A program made the position numbers and the translations under genes. Shown in pieces: positions 23,295 to 31,990 of a stretch of 64,000 nucleotides of DNA. The stretch is from a bacterium. GTDB taxonomy: Bacteria > Myxococcota > UBA727 > JAUIJE01. Position 1 is the first letter of the stretch. Each line of letters begins with the position of its first letter. The stretch is taken from NCBI GenBank assembly GCA_030431455.1, contig JAUIJE010000016.1, positions 124,001 through 188,000 on the forward strand. The letters run 5' to 3'. The notes below the pieces were generated by a model. The model saw nothing but the letters and a program-made list of their open reading frames with translations, made no database searches and was not told the DNA's origin.

Positions 23295-25529
23295 ATGCAG
23301 ATTCGGCGCCTATCCATGTTCATGGGCTTGTTTGCCCTTTTGGTTCTTTTTGTCCCGCTGTCCGCGGGTTGTCCCGGTGACGGCGATCCGCCCGGCGACG
23401 GCGACGGCGATGGCGATGGGGACGGAGATGGCGACGGCGACGGCGATGGCGATGGGGACGGAGATGGCGACGGTGACGGCGACGGGGACGGCGATGGGGA
23501 TGGCGACGGCGACGGGGACGGCGATGGCGACCCCCAGCCCACCGCGTTGATCGGCCCCGAAGGCGGCGAGATCGCGGTGTACGGCGGCCGGGCGATCATT
23601 CCCGCCGGCGCCCTCAACACCCCGACCCAACTGACCATCGAGCGCATCACCAACACGGTGGCGGCGCCGGAGGGCTATCAGCCGGCCGACGGGACCTATG
23701 CGTATGCATTCACCCCGTACGCCCAGACCTTCAACACCAACGTGACCATTCGCATCCCCTACCAAGGGCCGAATGAGCGCCTGTACATGTACAAGCTCGA
23801 CGACAACCTCGACACGACCTGGGAGCAGGTCAACGGCGCGGTGTTCGGCGGCGGCTATGGCCAATACACCTCCGGCAGCTTCGGCATCTTCATCGTGCTG
23901 CGCGCTGACCTTCCGCCCCAGGACGGCGTCACCGTCAACGGCACGGTCTACGACTGGAGCTACGTCAACAACACGCCGCAGGACAACGCGGTGGTGAAGT
24001 TCACCAACACCGAAGCGGTCAACAACCCCGGTGGCGGCGCGATCGAATCGGCGCCCTCGGCGGGCGGCGGCCAATACACCGTGTCCTACGTGCCCCCGGG
24101 GTCGACCCTGTACTACCAGGTCGACTACAACCAAGAGGTCGGCGCCAGCGGCGTGGCCGTGCCCCCCGCGGTGGAGGCCACCCGGATCAAGAACACCATC
24201 GGCAACGTCGACGAAACGGTGAATACCTACGTGGTCAAGTTCAACTGGTTGGCCCAGGTCGCCTACGAGTGCGGCATCTTCGCCTCGGTCGAGGAAGCCT
24301 CGGGTGAGCTCAACGGCGCCATCAACCCGTACTGGGTGTCGCGCTCGACCATCGTGGGCACGCTCAAAGACGTCAACGGCAACGGCGTGGCCGGCATCCA
24401 GAAGGAAGCGGTCTCGGTGACCATCGACGGGTACGCCAACACCCACCAAGGCGTGGCCAACGAGCCCTACCTCTGCTGGCTCAACGACGACGGCAACAAG
24501 TACATCGGGTCGACCTCGCAGACCTCGTACGCCAACGGCCGCTTTGTGATGTTCCGGGTCCGCAACCAGACCAACACCGGCTTCGGCAATGCCTATGTGT
24601 ACTCCGCCGGCTTCGTCGAGGTCAGCGTGCCCCTGCAGTCGTCGGGCAACATCGGCATGGTCACCCTCTACCAGGGCGACGATCCGATCCCGGTGGACCC
24701 GGTGGCGGTGGACTTCGAGGCCTACGTCTACCCGATCTTCACCGAGTACGGCTGCGTGGGTTGTCACTACAACGGCGGCCCCGGGTACCACGACATCGGC
24801 GGCTACTACGCCGACTTCTCCGGCACCCCCGACGAGGTCTTCGCCAACCTCACCGGCCCGGGCATCCAATGCAACGGCACGACCTACCGGGTGTGCGTCA
24901 ACGATCCCGAGCAGTCCTACCTGGTGCAGCGCCCGCTCGTCGAGCAACCCCCGGCGCTGCAGGATCACCCCAACGGCTCGTTCGCGGACATCTATGACCC
25001 GGACCTCCAGTACATCATCAACTGGATCGCCCAAGGCGCGGCCCGGTACGCGGTCCCGCCGGTGGTGTTGCCCGAGTACAGCCTCGAGGGCGTGATGCAG
25101 CTGACCTACGACGTGGGCTGCGTGGCTTGTCACGATTACGACGGCGCGGCGGAAGGCGGCCTGGCCCTCGACGGGTGCATCCAAGCGCTCATCGACGACG
25201 GGACCTACGTCAACGCCGGCGTCGACATCGCCGACCCGCAGAACTGCGTCTACTACCACCTGAAGAACCAAGGCGTGGCCGATGACCCGTACGCGTACGG
25301 CTACCGGGTCAACCCCGACAACCCGTCGTACTCGATGTTGCTCCGCAACCCGTACTGCGGGCCCAACTACTGCGCCAACGACCCGGACTACCCGGAGACG
25401 CACCCGGTGCGCATCTTCTTCGGGAACGACCCGCAGAACGCCGACGGCCAGTCCGCCGCCTACGCGGCCATCTACAGCTGGATCGCGGCCGGCGCCAACA
25501 ACAACAAGGACGTCGACCTGGGCCAGTGA
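23295..25529 (+). CDS. Secreted lipoprotein with Gly-Asp linker, ZU5-like domain and two haem c motifs
   Basis: 744 residues. Signal peptide and lipobox LSAGC, then 23 consecutive Gly-Asp pairs (23394-23531) as an acidic spacer. Next comes a ZU5-like domain starting GPEGGEIAVYGGRAIIPAGA, then beta-rich, carboxypeptidase-regulatory-like segments. The C-terminal third has two CxxCH sites, GCVGCH and GCVACH, each in a small cytochrome-like unit followed by long Tyr/Asn/Pro-rich loops and a final helix YAAIYSWIAAGA. The PSCyt1-like context suggests covalent haem attachment outside the cell. Start fixed by AGGAG at 23284-23288. Single gene with its own terminator. Electron transfer or adhesion is possible; the function is unknown. 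Confidence 0.82.
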   Translation: MQIRRLSMFMGLFALLVLFVPLSAGCPGDGDPPGDGDGDGDGDGDGDGDGDGDGDGDGDGDGDGDGDGDGDGDGDGDGDPQPTALIGPEGGEIAVYGGRAIIPAGALNTPTQLTIERITNTVAAPEGYQPADGTYAYAFTPYAQTFNTNVTIRIPYQGPNERLYMYKLDDNLDTTWEQVNGAVFGGGYGQYTSGSFGIFIVLRADLPPQDGVTVNGTVYDWSYVNNTPQDNAVVKFTNTEAVNNPGGGAIESAPSAGGGQYTVSYVPPGSTLYYQVDYNQEVGASGVAVPPAVEATRIKNTIGNVDETVNTYVVKFNWLAQVAYECGIFASVEEASGELNGAINPYWVSRSTIVGTLKDVNGNGVAGIQKEAVSVTIDGYANTHQGVANEPYLCWLNDDGNKYIGSTSQTSYANGRFVMFRVRNQTNTGFGNAYVYSAGFVEVSVPLQSSGNIGMVTLYQGDDPIPVDPVAVDFEAYVYPIFTEYGCVGCHYNGGPGYHDIGGYYADFSGTPDEVFANLTGPGIQCNGTTYRVCVNDPEQSYLVQRPLVEQPPALQDHPNGSFADIYDPDLQYIINWIAQGAARYAVPPVVLPEYSLEGVMQLTYDVGCVACHDYDGAAEGGLALDGCIQALIDDGTYVNAGVDIADPQNCVYYHLKNQGVADDPYAYGYRVNPDNPSYSMLLRNPYCGPNYCANDPDYPETHPVRIFFGNDPQNADGQSAAYAAIYSWIAAGANNNKDVDLGQ
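23394..23531 (+). repeat. In-frame tandem Gly-Asp codon repeat (23 units)
   Basis: A 6-bp degenerate repeat (GGN GAY) coding 23 Gly-Asp pairs right after the lipobox of the 23295 lipoprotein. Blocks of about 48 bases recur nearly unchanged within it, which suggests growth by slippage or unequal exchange. A second, unrelated lipoprotein has the same kind of repeat at 35155. Confidence 0.95.
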
Positions 25530-25553
25530 CCCTGTCGTGTCACGCACGAAGGA

Positions 25554-25577
25554 CCCCGCCGCGAGGCGGGGTTTTTC
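25554..25577 (+). terminator. Rho-independent terminator after the haem lipoprotein
   Basis: Stem CCCCGCC (25554-25560), loop GCGA, stem GGCGGGG (25565-25571), followed by TTTTTC. It is 25 bases after the stop codon at 25529. Confidence 0.85.
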
Positions 25578-25779
25578 TTTGCCCGGCGCCGCCGAACAGG
25601 GTGGCTCATTTGCGCCACTGTCTCACTTGCACCGGATCATCCACCGCCCGCAAACGGCGATTTTCTCGACGAGACCGCTACCTGTCGCGACAGAACCGGA
25701 CCCGTGATCCCAATCAAAAAAAAACCCAGCAATCGCAGGAAGAAATCGGCAAAATACGAACACAGCGTTGGAGGAACCG

Positions 25780-26325
25780 ATGAAACGTATGGCAACGACC
25801 GGCATTCTGCTTCTCACCGCCGCCGCGATGACGGCGTGTCTCACCGACGCCCGCGAATACGACGGGTACAACGAGCAAGAGTGGGAAATCAGCGACCCCG
25901 ACATGTTCTTCGGGAACGTGGACGAGACCAACATGAGCCTCACCGCCACCACTTTGCATGGCAACATGGGCTCCCTGCAGGGCTTTGAGCACACCGCCAC
26001 CGCCCGCGGGTACCAAAGCGACAACTTCGTGATGATCGACGTGCTCTCCGCGGCCGAAGACGGCGCGGCGATGCAAGCGGTCACCTTCACCGGCGGCCTC
26101 GACCAGTTCGAGCCCGGCACCACCAAAGCCTTCCAAGGCGACGGCGACATTCACTGCTCCGGCCCCGAGGCCGGGCTTTGGGACTACGATGAGCCCACCG
26201 ACGTCGAGGTCGCGACCAGCGCCACCGACAACGAAGACGTGATTCAACTCGACATCTCGACCACCGACCAATACGGCGACACCGCCACGTCGACCGTGTT
26301 GGTCGACCGCTCCGACGAGCTGTAA
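25780..26325 (+). CDS. Small lipoprotein, paralogue of the gene at 26673
   Basis: 181 residues. Signal peptide and lipobox MTAC, then an acidic mature domain rich in Thr, Asp and Gly. The block LTATTLHGNMGSLQGFEHTA followed by TARGYQ closely matches the neighbour at 26673 (LTQSTLVGDLGELRGFEHQA, then TARGYA), as do DGxAMQ and the ending with a CSG/GLWxYD segment. The family is not one I know. GGAGGA six bases before ATG 25780 sets the start. It is isolated between two terminators, so it has its own promoter. Confidence 0.75.
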   Translation: MKRMATTGILLLTAAAMTACLTDAREYDGYNEQEWEISDPDMFFGNVDETNMSLTATTLHGNMGSLQGFEHTATARGYQSDNFVMIDVLSAAEDGAAMQAVTFTGGLDQFEPGTTKAFQGDGDIHCSGPEAGLWDYDEPTDVEVATSATDNEDVIQLDISTTDQYGDTATSTVLVDRSDEL

Positions 26326-26386
26326 CCAAAAAGTCCGGTCGAGCCACAAGCCTCAACCCGGCCGGCGTCACGTCGGTCGGGCACAG

Positions 26387-26419
26387 AGCCCGCGCGTTTG
26401 TGCGCGGGCTTGTTTTTTT
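26387..26419 (+). terminator. Rho-independent terminator after the first small lipoprotein
   Basis: Perfect 9-bp stem AGCCCGCGC (26387-26395) / GCGCGGGCT (26402-26410) with a 6-base loop, followed by TGTTTTTTT. Confidence 0.9.
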
Positions 26420-26562
26420 GGCGCGCACGGCGCGGGCCAAGCGACGCCGCCCCGGCGAGGCTGATCACTTTGCGAACGGCGCGATTCGTCCCGCCGCACA
26501 CTGCGTGGGGCGTTCTGCATCAGCTTTGCGTGTGTATGCGACGTGGCGTCGAGATTCGGCAG

Positions 26563-26577
26563 TGGCACGTTTTTGGC
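26563..26577 (+). promoter_or_regulatory. Possible sigma-54-type promoter for the second small lipoprotein
   Basis: TGGCACG-N4-TGGC matches the consensus TGGCACG-N4-TTGC at 10 of 11 fixed positions, with the essential GG and GC ten bases apart. It lies about 95 bases before the GTG at 26673. No enhancer-binding-protein gene is nearby, so this is a sequence match only. Confidence 0.35.
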
Positions 26578-26672
26578 TGTTTCTTCTGTGTCGAGCGTTC
26601 AACGACTAACAGTCCTGCACACGTAGGGTGATGTGGGACATGGCGTGGGCGACTCGCGGAAGGAGGAAGAGC

Positions 26673-27230
26673 GTGAAGGGATTACTCATCCCCGCTGTGG
26701 CCGTGATGGCGCTCAGCGCGTGCACCCAACAACGAGACCTCGCCGGCTATGACGACGGGGACCGCTACGCGTTGAACGACGACTTCCTGATCGGTCAGGT
26801 CACAGAGTCCAACTTGCCGCTCACCCAGTCGACGCTCGTGGGCGATTTGGGCGAGCTGCGCGGATTTGAACACCAAGCGACGGCACGCGGTTATGCGGAG
26901 GACGGTCTCGCCCTGTTCGACATTGTGTCGACCGGGCCAGACGGCTCGGCGATGCAGATGATCACCGTCTACGGCGACATCGAAGCATTTCAGCCGGGGT
27001 ACGAAGCGACCTATCGCTTCGACTCGCCGCACAGTGAAGGCAAGCTCGAAGCCATCGTGTGCTCGGGCCAGGATGACCCTGGCCTGTGGAGCTACGACCA
27101 AGAAGCGGAGCAGGTCTCGGTGATGGTCAATGAAGTCCCCGGTCGCGACGACGTCGTGGCGGTGGATTTCGTGACCGTGTCCGAAGGTGGCGATGTCGCC
27201 ACCGGGTCTGCCCTGCTCGGCCAACAGTAG
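26673..27230 (+). CDS. Small lipoprotein, paralogue of the gene at 25780
   Basis: 185 residues. Signal peptide VKGLLIPAVAVMALSAC with Cys as the lipidation site. The mature acidic domain shares the GFEH-ATARGY block, the DGSAMQ motif and the CSGxxxxGLWSYD segment with its neighbour at 25780. The overall sequences have diverged a good deal, which suggests an old tandem duplication. The GTG start is fixed by AGGAGGAA at 26661-26668. It is transcribed alone and followed by a strong terminator. Function unknown; exported and acidic. Confidence 0.75.
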   Translation: MKGLLIPAVAVMALSACTQQRDLAGYDDGDRYALNDDFLIGQVTESNLPLTQSTLVGDLGELRGFEHQATARGYAEDGLALFDIVSTGPDGSAMQMITVYGDIEAFQPGYEATYRFDSPHSEGKLEAIVCSGQDDPGLWSYDQEAEQVSVMVNEVPGRDDVVAVDFVTVSEGGDVATGSALLGQQ

Positions 27231-27242
27231 CCGCCGGCAGCG

Positions 27243-27289
27243 AGGGGCCGGTGTCCAGCGTTGGGCTGGGCGCCGGCTCCGTTTTTTTG
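27243..27289 (+). terminator. Rho-independent terminator after the second small lipoprotein
   Basis: Long imperfect hairpin: GGGGCCGGTGTCCAGC and GCTGGGCGCCGGCTCC flank a short loop, followed by GTTTTTTT. It lies 12 bases after the stop at 27230 and also separates this unit from the convergent gene ending at 27302. Confidence 0.85.
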
Positions 27290-27301
27290 GGGGGACCAGG
27301 C

Positions 27302-29308
27302 CTACGCCAGGATGCGCAGGACCTCGCTGGGCACGGTCGCGCCTTCGGTGAGCAGATATGAGGCATAGCGGGAGAGCGGCACGTAGGAGCCGTCCTGGGC
27401 GGCCTCACGCAGGGTGGCGCCGTCCGCCCCCTGGGCGATGGCCTGTTTGACCTCGGGACCGACCACGAGAAGTTCGTACACGCCGATGCGTCCTTTGAAC
27501 CCGCTCTGGTTGCAGGCGTTGCAGCCCGCGCCCCGGTAAAAGCGCACCCCCGCGTCGAGGACCACGCCCTTGCGGGAGAGGTTGTCGCGCACCATCGGCC
27601 CGATGTCGGCCTCGGCGCGGCAGGCCGGGCAGAGGCGGCGGACCAGGCGCTGGTTGACCACCCCGAGGAGGGATTCGGCGATCATGAAAGGTTCGACGTC
27701 GAGGGCGCGCAGGCGCTGCACCGCGGAGATGGCGTCGTTGGTGTGAAAGCTCGAGAGCACGAGGTGGCCGGTGAGGGCGGCGTTGGCGCAGAGCTTGGCG
27801 GTGGTGCTGTCGCGGGTCTCGCCCACGAGGATGATGTCCGGGTCCTGCCGCAAGAACGTGCGCATGATGTCGGCGAAATCGAGCCCGATGTGGTCGTTGA
27901 CCTGCACCTGGGTCACGCCGTCGATGTTGTATTCGATGGGGTCTTCGATGGTGCAGATGTTGAGCTCGGGGTTTTTGCGCTCGAGGAGGGCGGCGTACAA
28001 TGTGGTTGTTTTGCCGCTGCCGGTGGGGCCGGTGACGAGGACCAGCCCGTTGGGCCGGTAGGCGAGCCGGCGCACCACCGCGGCGACCTTCTCCGCGGGG
28101 ATGAGCGAGGCGAGGTCGTTTTCCAGGGTGCTGGCATCGAGAATGCGGAGGGTGGCCTTTTCGCCGTCTTTGGTGTCGATGGTGGAGACGCGCAGGTCGT
28201 AGTGTTTGTCGGCCACGGACAGCGAGATGCGGCCGTCCTGGGGCAGGCGGCGCTCGGCGATGTCGAGGTTGGCGACGATCTTGAGCCGGGAGAGGATCGG
28301 GGCGTGGGCCCCGAGGGACAGGGTCTGGGGCCGGTCGTGCAGGCGGCCGTCGATGCGGTACCGCACGCGGAAGGCCTCCCGGGCGGGCTCGAGGTGGATG
28401 TCGGACGCGCCTTGGTCGATGCCCTCGACGAGGATGCGGTTGAGCAGGTCCACCGCGTCTTGGCTTTGGGCTTGCTGGATGACCTTTTGGTCGTCGCCCT
28501 GCTTGATCGCGGTCCCGTAGAAGGTCACGTTCTTGGCCATGGTCCCGTAATCTTTGGCCACGGGCACCGTCCGCCGCACCGCCGCGCTCTCGGGGTAGTG
28601 CTTGGTGACGAACACGTCGTAGTCACTCTCGCTCACCGCCACCACGCGGACGTCCATGCCGCGCAACAGCCGCTTGAACTCGTCGAGGCCGATGCGGTTT
28701 TGGGGGTTGGGGGTGGCGAGGGTGACGACGTTGTTCTCGACGCCGACCGGGGCCATCTTTTGGCGGTGCACCACGGTCACCGGCACCATCTGTTTGAGCT
28801 GGTCGGGGGGCGTCCGGCCCGCGAGGTTGGCGAAGGCCACCCCTTGGTTGCGGTTGAGTTGATCGAGGCGTTTGGCCAATGAACCTGCGATGGAGAGACC
28901 GACCTGGGGCACGTGCTGCACCAGCTTGTGGAAAGTGTCGCGGGACAGGCCGAGCACCCGGGAGGGCTCGACCGCCTTGACCGAGGCGGAGCGCACCTGG
29001 CCCGTGACCAATGCCATTTCCCCCACCGCCTCGCCCCGGCCCAGGGTGGCGAGGTCGACGGTGAGCCCGAGGGCGGGGTCGGTGACGTAGACCGACAAAA
29101 GGCCGTCTACGATGATGTAGAGGGCATCGCCGGGGTCGCCCTCGGAGAACAGCACGTCCCCGGGGGCGAGGGCGCGGGGGTGGAGCTGGGCCTCGAGTTG
29201 GCTCTTCACCGTGGGGGCGAGGGCGCGCAGGATCTCCACGTCGTCGAGCAGGCTGCGGGCACCGCCCACGCCGGGCACCGGGGCAGGGGCTTTTTTGTCG
29301 TCGCTCAT
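27302..29308 (-). CDS. GspE/PilB-type secretion ATPase with N-terminal cyclic-nucleotide-binding domain
   Basis: 668 residues. A cNMP-binding domain (about 20-140) includes GEMALVTGQVRSASV with the phosphate-contacting Arg. A MshEN/GspE-N-like region (about 165-260) follows, then the T2SS/T4P ATPase core: Walker A GPTGSGKTTT, Asp box, Walker B IILVGETRDSTTAKLC, His box HTNDA. A four-Cys zinc site, CPAC ... CNAC, followed by GFKGRIGVYELL is typical of GspE/PilB. Such ATPases power pilus assembly or type II secretion. A cNMP domain at the N-terminus is unusual and implies direct ligand control of the motor. No pilin or secretin genes are adjacent. It starts 10 bases after the cNMP/TPR gene, so both are likely one operon. 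Confidence 0.93.
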   Translation of the reverse strand: MSDDKKAPAPVPGVGGARSLLDDVEILRALAPTVKSQLEAQLHPRALAPGDVLFSEGDPGDALYIIVDGLLSVYVTDPALGLTVDLATLGRGEAVGEMALVTGQVRSASVKAVEPSRVLGLSRDTFHKLVQHVPQVGLSIAGSLAKRLDQLNRNQGVAFANLAGRTPPDQLKQMVPVTVVHRQKMAPVGVENNVVTLATPNPQNRIGLDEFKRLLRGMDVRVVAVSESDYDVFVTKHYPESAAVRRTVPVAKDYGTMAKNVTFYGTAIKQGDDQKVIQQAQSQDAVDLLNRILVEGIDQGASDIHLEPAREAFRVRYRIDGRLHDRPQTLSLGAHAPILSRLKIVANLDIAERRLPQDGRISLSVADKHYDLRVSTIDTKDGEKATLRILDASTLENDLASLIPAEKVAAVVRRLAYRPNGLVLVTGPTGSGKTTTLYAALLERKNPELNICTIEDPIEYNIDGVTQVQVNDHIGLDFADIMRTFLRQDPDIILVGETRDSTTAKLCANAALTGHLVLSSFHTNDAISAVQRLRALDVEPFMIAESLLGVVNQRLVRRLCPACRAEADIGPMVRDNLSRKGVVLDAGVRFYRGAGCNACNQSGFKGRIGVYELLVVGPEVKQAIAQGADGATLREAAQDGSYVPLSRYASYLLTEGATVPSEVLRILA

Positions 29309-29318
29309 CGCGGCTCCG

Positions 29319-30752
29319 TCAGGATTTGGCGTTGGCTTGGCGCAAGCGCTCGGCCAGGGTCTTGGCGAACAGTTTGTAGATCGTGGCCGAGGCCGCGTCC
29401 CGTCCGTACAAAAACTGCGCGAACGCTTCTTTGGAAATGAACAGCGCGGTCACCGGCGTGACCGCGACCACCCGCGCCGAGGTGGGGCTGTCGTCGACAA
29501 AGGACATGTCCCCCACGTAGGCCCCGGCCCCGAGGCGGGCGAGGGGCACGGTGGCGCCGTCCTGCTTGACCCGCGACACCTGGAGGTCGCCGTGCAGGAC
29601 CACGGTGAGGCCGTTGCCGCGTTGGCCCTGTTCGATCACGAGCTGCCCAGCGTCGATGCGGACCTGTTGGCTCGTGCGGTAGAGGTCGCGCATGTCCTCC
29701 AGCGCGAGCTCGGCAAAGATGGGGATGCTCTTGAGGTGCGCGTAGGCATCGACCGTCTCCTTGTCGGGGCGGGGCCGGCTGTCGAAGGGGTCGACGAGGT
29801 TGGCGAAGGGATCGCCGGGGGCGGGGGCGGGGGCGGGCGCGGGGACAGGGGCCGGGGCCTGGCCGGTGGCCACCGCGATCTCGGCCGGCGACGTGCCCAC
29901 CTTTTGTCCCAGGCTGTCCACCGGTGCGCCAATGGGACTGGACGCGGTGGCGGGGCCGCTGCTCTCACCGGCGGGGAGCAGGTTGTGGATGCGGGCCCGC
30001 ACCTGGGCGGCCTCGGCCATTTTGCCCAGCCCGTCGAGGAGCCGCGCCAATGTCATGTACATCGGCTGGTGCATGCGGGCGGCGTCGCATTGGCGGATGG
30101 TGTCCACGAGCAACCCCACCGCGCGGTCGGGGTGGCCATATTGCTCGAGCAGTTCGCACAGGCGCAGGGCGGCCGGGACCCGGGCGTCGTGGTGCACGGG
30201 CACGAGCTGCAACATGTCGATCTCGCCGCGCACGTTGCCGAGGTCGCGGTACACGCCGGCCGCGTCCGCGTAGCGTTTTTGGCGGTACAGGCATTGGGCG
30301 AGCGCTTCGCTCGGCCCCGCGCGGCGGTAGGCGTCGAGCGCGGCCTCGGTGTTCCCGGCCCGGTCGTGGGCCAGGCCCGCGCGCACGAGATCGCCGAGCT
30401 CCTCGTAACACCGCGCGGCGGACGCGAAGTCTTGGCCCTGCTCGTAATAGGCCGCGGCCTTGGGCAGGTCGCGCGACAGCTCGAACACTTGGCCGGCCCG
30501 GGCGAAGTCCCGCGCCCCCACGAACATCTCGGCCATGGCCGCTTGGGTGTTGGACGAGGCCACGCGCGCCTCGGCGAGGAGCTCGTCGACGACGTTTTGG
30601 CCCATGTCCTCGTACAGGCGCACGGCGTCCGCGACCTCGCCCTTGGCCAGGTGCTGCCGCAGGAACGCGACGACTTTGTCGGTGGCGACAAAAGACCCGC
30701 CGGTGTCGTTCTCGATGAACTCAAACTCCATTTCGCCTGACCAACGCGCCAT
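29319..30752 (-). CDS. TPR protein with C-terminal cyclic-nucleotide-binding domain
   Basis: 477 residues, no signal peptide. Residues about 40-270 are TPR-like helical repeats (AMAEMFVGARDFARAGQVFE, YYEQGQDFASAARCYEELGD and similar). A Pro/Ala linker (about 290-330) connects to a cNMP-binding domain (about 345-460), with LVIEQGQRGNGLTVVLHGDL and GDMSFVDDSPTSARV. The cassette lacks the usual Arg at the PR position, so nucleotide binding is uncertain. ATG 30752 is chosen for the GAGGAG site upstream. It sits directly before the cNMP-GspE fusion gene and may scaffold or tune that ATPase. Confidence 0.85.
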   Translation of the reverse strand: MARWSGEMEFEFIENDTGGSFVATDKVVAFLRQHLAKGEVADAVRLYEDMGQNVVDELLAEARVASSNTQAAMAEMFVGARDFARAGQVFELSRDLPKAAAYYEQGQDFASAARCYEELGDLVRAGLAHDRAGNTEAALDAYRRAGPSEALAQCLYRQKRYADAAGVYRDLGNVRGEIDMLQLVPVHHDARVPAALRLCELLEQYGHPDRAVGLLVDTIRQCDAARMHQPMYMTLARLLDGLGKMAEAAQVRARIHNLLPAGESSGPATASSPIGAPVDSLGQKVGTSPAEIAVATGQAPAPVPAPAPAPAPGDPFANLVDPFDSRPRPDKETVDAYAHLKSIPIFAELALEDMRDLYRTSQQVRIDAGQLVIEQGQRGNGLTVVLHGDLQVSRVKQDGATVPLARLGAGAYVGDMSFVDDSPTSARVVAVTPVTALFISKEAFAQFLYGRDAASATIYKLFAKTLAERLRQANAKS

Positions 30753-30874
30753 CTCTGCTCCTCGTCGTACGCGCCTGCGCGGGCGTCCCCGGCGGGATCG
30801 CGCATGGCGCACGCATGCTGCCTTGAACCGCCCGCGAAAGCCAAGTCCGCGCCATCACCGCGCGGCCCCGGGAC

Positions 30875-31990
30875 CTACAGACCGAGAACGCGGGCGGCGT
30901 TGTCCCAGTAGACCTTGTGCAGGACCTCGTCGGGCAGGTCGATGCCCGAGATCGGCCAGTCGCCTTGAATCGGCGTGGGGTGGGCGAAGTCGCGCGTCCC
31001 GGTCTCGAGGTAGCGCCAGGTGGCGCGGAAAAAATGCGACAGGTCGCGGTCGGTCTCGGGCCAGGCCAGCGGGGAGCCCAGCATCATCGACGTCGGGTAG
31101 AGGCCAAAATCGGTGCCAAACAAGATCCGGTCCTGGTGGCGCAGGAAAAACGCACGGCCCACCGCGGGGGGCACGCGGCCGATCTCGGGGACCCGGGCGG
31201 CGATGTCGACGACGACGTTGTCGCACGCGTTGAGCAGGGCATCGACCTCGTCGAGGTTCTCGGGAAAACCCGCCACGTGCACGGCGATGAACGTGGTGTT
31301 CGGGTGCCGGGCGAACAGGCGCCGTTGGGCGTCGAACAGCGCGCGGTGGCTGGGCACGTCCTTGTCGGCGTAGCTCCAGCCGGGGTGGAGGGACAGCTCC
31401 GCGAAGCGTTCGTTGTGCTCGTCGACCGGTTGCCAAAACGCGACCGGGTCCCCGACGTGAATGGCCACGGGGAGGCCGAGCGCGCCCGCGGCGTCGAACG
31501 CGGGGGCGAGGCGGGGGTCGTCGACCGCGAGCAAACCCCCGTCGGGGTCGGGCAAGGCCAGGCCCAAGGCCTTGGGGATCTTGATGCCGCGCGCCCCGAG
31601 GCGGTGGGCCTCGTGCACGCCGGCCGCGAGCAGCTCGCCGAGCCGGTCGGGATACCGCAGCGCGGCCCACGCCATCCCCGCGAACGCGATGAGCCGGCCG
31701 TCGCTTTGCGCGGCGGCGCGCTGGATGCGCAACCACTCGGGACCGGGCGGGGCCGCGCTCAGGATCACCGCGACGTCGATGCCGAACCGGTCCATGAGCT
31801 GCACCGCGTCCTCGGCGCGGACCGGCGAGATGTGGGTGTGCACGTCGACGCGGGGCCCTTTGAAAAAGCCGGCCTCGGGGACATCGCCCCCCGGGGCGCG
31901 GGGGGCCGCGACCCAGTGGAACGCGGCCAGCGCCACCGTCGCGCCGGCCATGGCCCAGGCGGCGGTGGACACCCTCAACCCGGGCCCCAC
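30875..31990 (-). CDS. Amidohydrolase-family (TIM-barrel) metal hydrolase, probably membrane-anchored or exported
   Basis: 371 residues. A hydrophobic N-terminal segment (STAAWAMAGATVALAAFHWV) suggests an anchor or signal. The amidohydrolase-2 barrel then starts with the metal ligands RVDVHTHISP. It shows ARGIKIPKALG (possible metal-bridging Lys region), PVAIHVGDP, FIAVHVAGFP and FGTDFGLYP with the final Asp, the pattern seen in ACMSD/dihydroorotase-like hydrolases and decarboxylases. Substrate unknown. GTG 31990 overlaps the RNA methyltransferase stop by 16 bases. GTG 31972, just after that stop, is a reasonable alternative. Last gene of the minus-strand cluster. Confidence 0.85.
   Translation of the reverse strand: MGPGLRVSTAAWAMAGATVALAAFHWVAAPRAPGGDVPEAGFFKGPRVDVHTHISPVRAEDAVQLMDRFGIDVAVILSAAPPGPEWLRIQRAAAQSDGRLIAFAGMAWAALRYPDRLGELLAAGVHEAHRLGARGIKIPKALGLALPDPDGGLLAVDDPRLAPAFDAAGALGLPVAIHVGDPVAFWQPVDEHNERFAELSLHPGWSYADKDVPSHRALFDAQRRLFARHPNTTFIAVHVAGFPENLDEVDALLNACDNVVVDIAARVPEIGRVPPAVGRAFFLRHQDRILFGTDFGLYPTSMMLGSPLAWPETDRDLSHFFRATWRYLETGTRDFAHPTPIQGDWPISGIDLPDEVLHKVYWDNAARVLGL

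Larger units (their letters stand above)
26326..26672. other. 347-base intergenic region between paralogous lipoprotein genes
   Basis: It holds the terminator of the first gene (26387-26419) and, further on, a possible sigma-54-type promoter (26563-26577) plus the ribosome site AGGAGGAA (26661-26668) of the second gene. Base composition is less GC-rich than the flanks. I see no convincing small gene or RNA here. Confidence 0.6.

Noticed and set aside
23394-23531. Possible CRISPR or minisatellite
   Set aside because: The short in-frame repeat codes Gly-Asp pairs and has no unique spacers; no cas genes are in the window.
23310-25547. Long open frame antisense to the haem lipoprotein
   Set aside because: The sense frame has a signal peptide, lipobox, ribosome site and terminator. 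The antisense frame has none.
29211-30740. Long open frame antisense to the cNMP/TPR gene
   Set aside because: TPR and cNMP motifs are clear on the minus strand; the reverse frame is a high-GC artefact.
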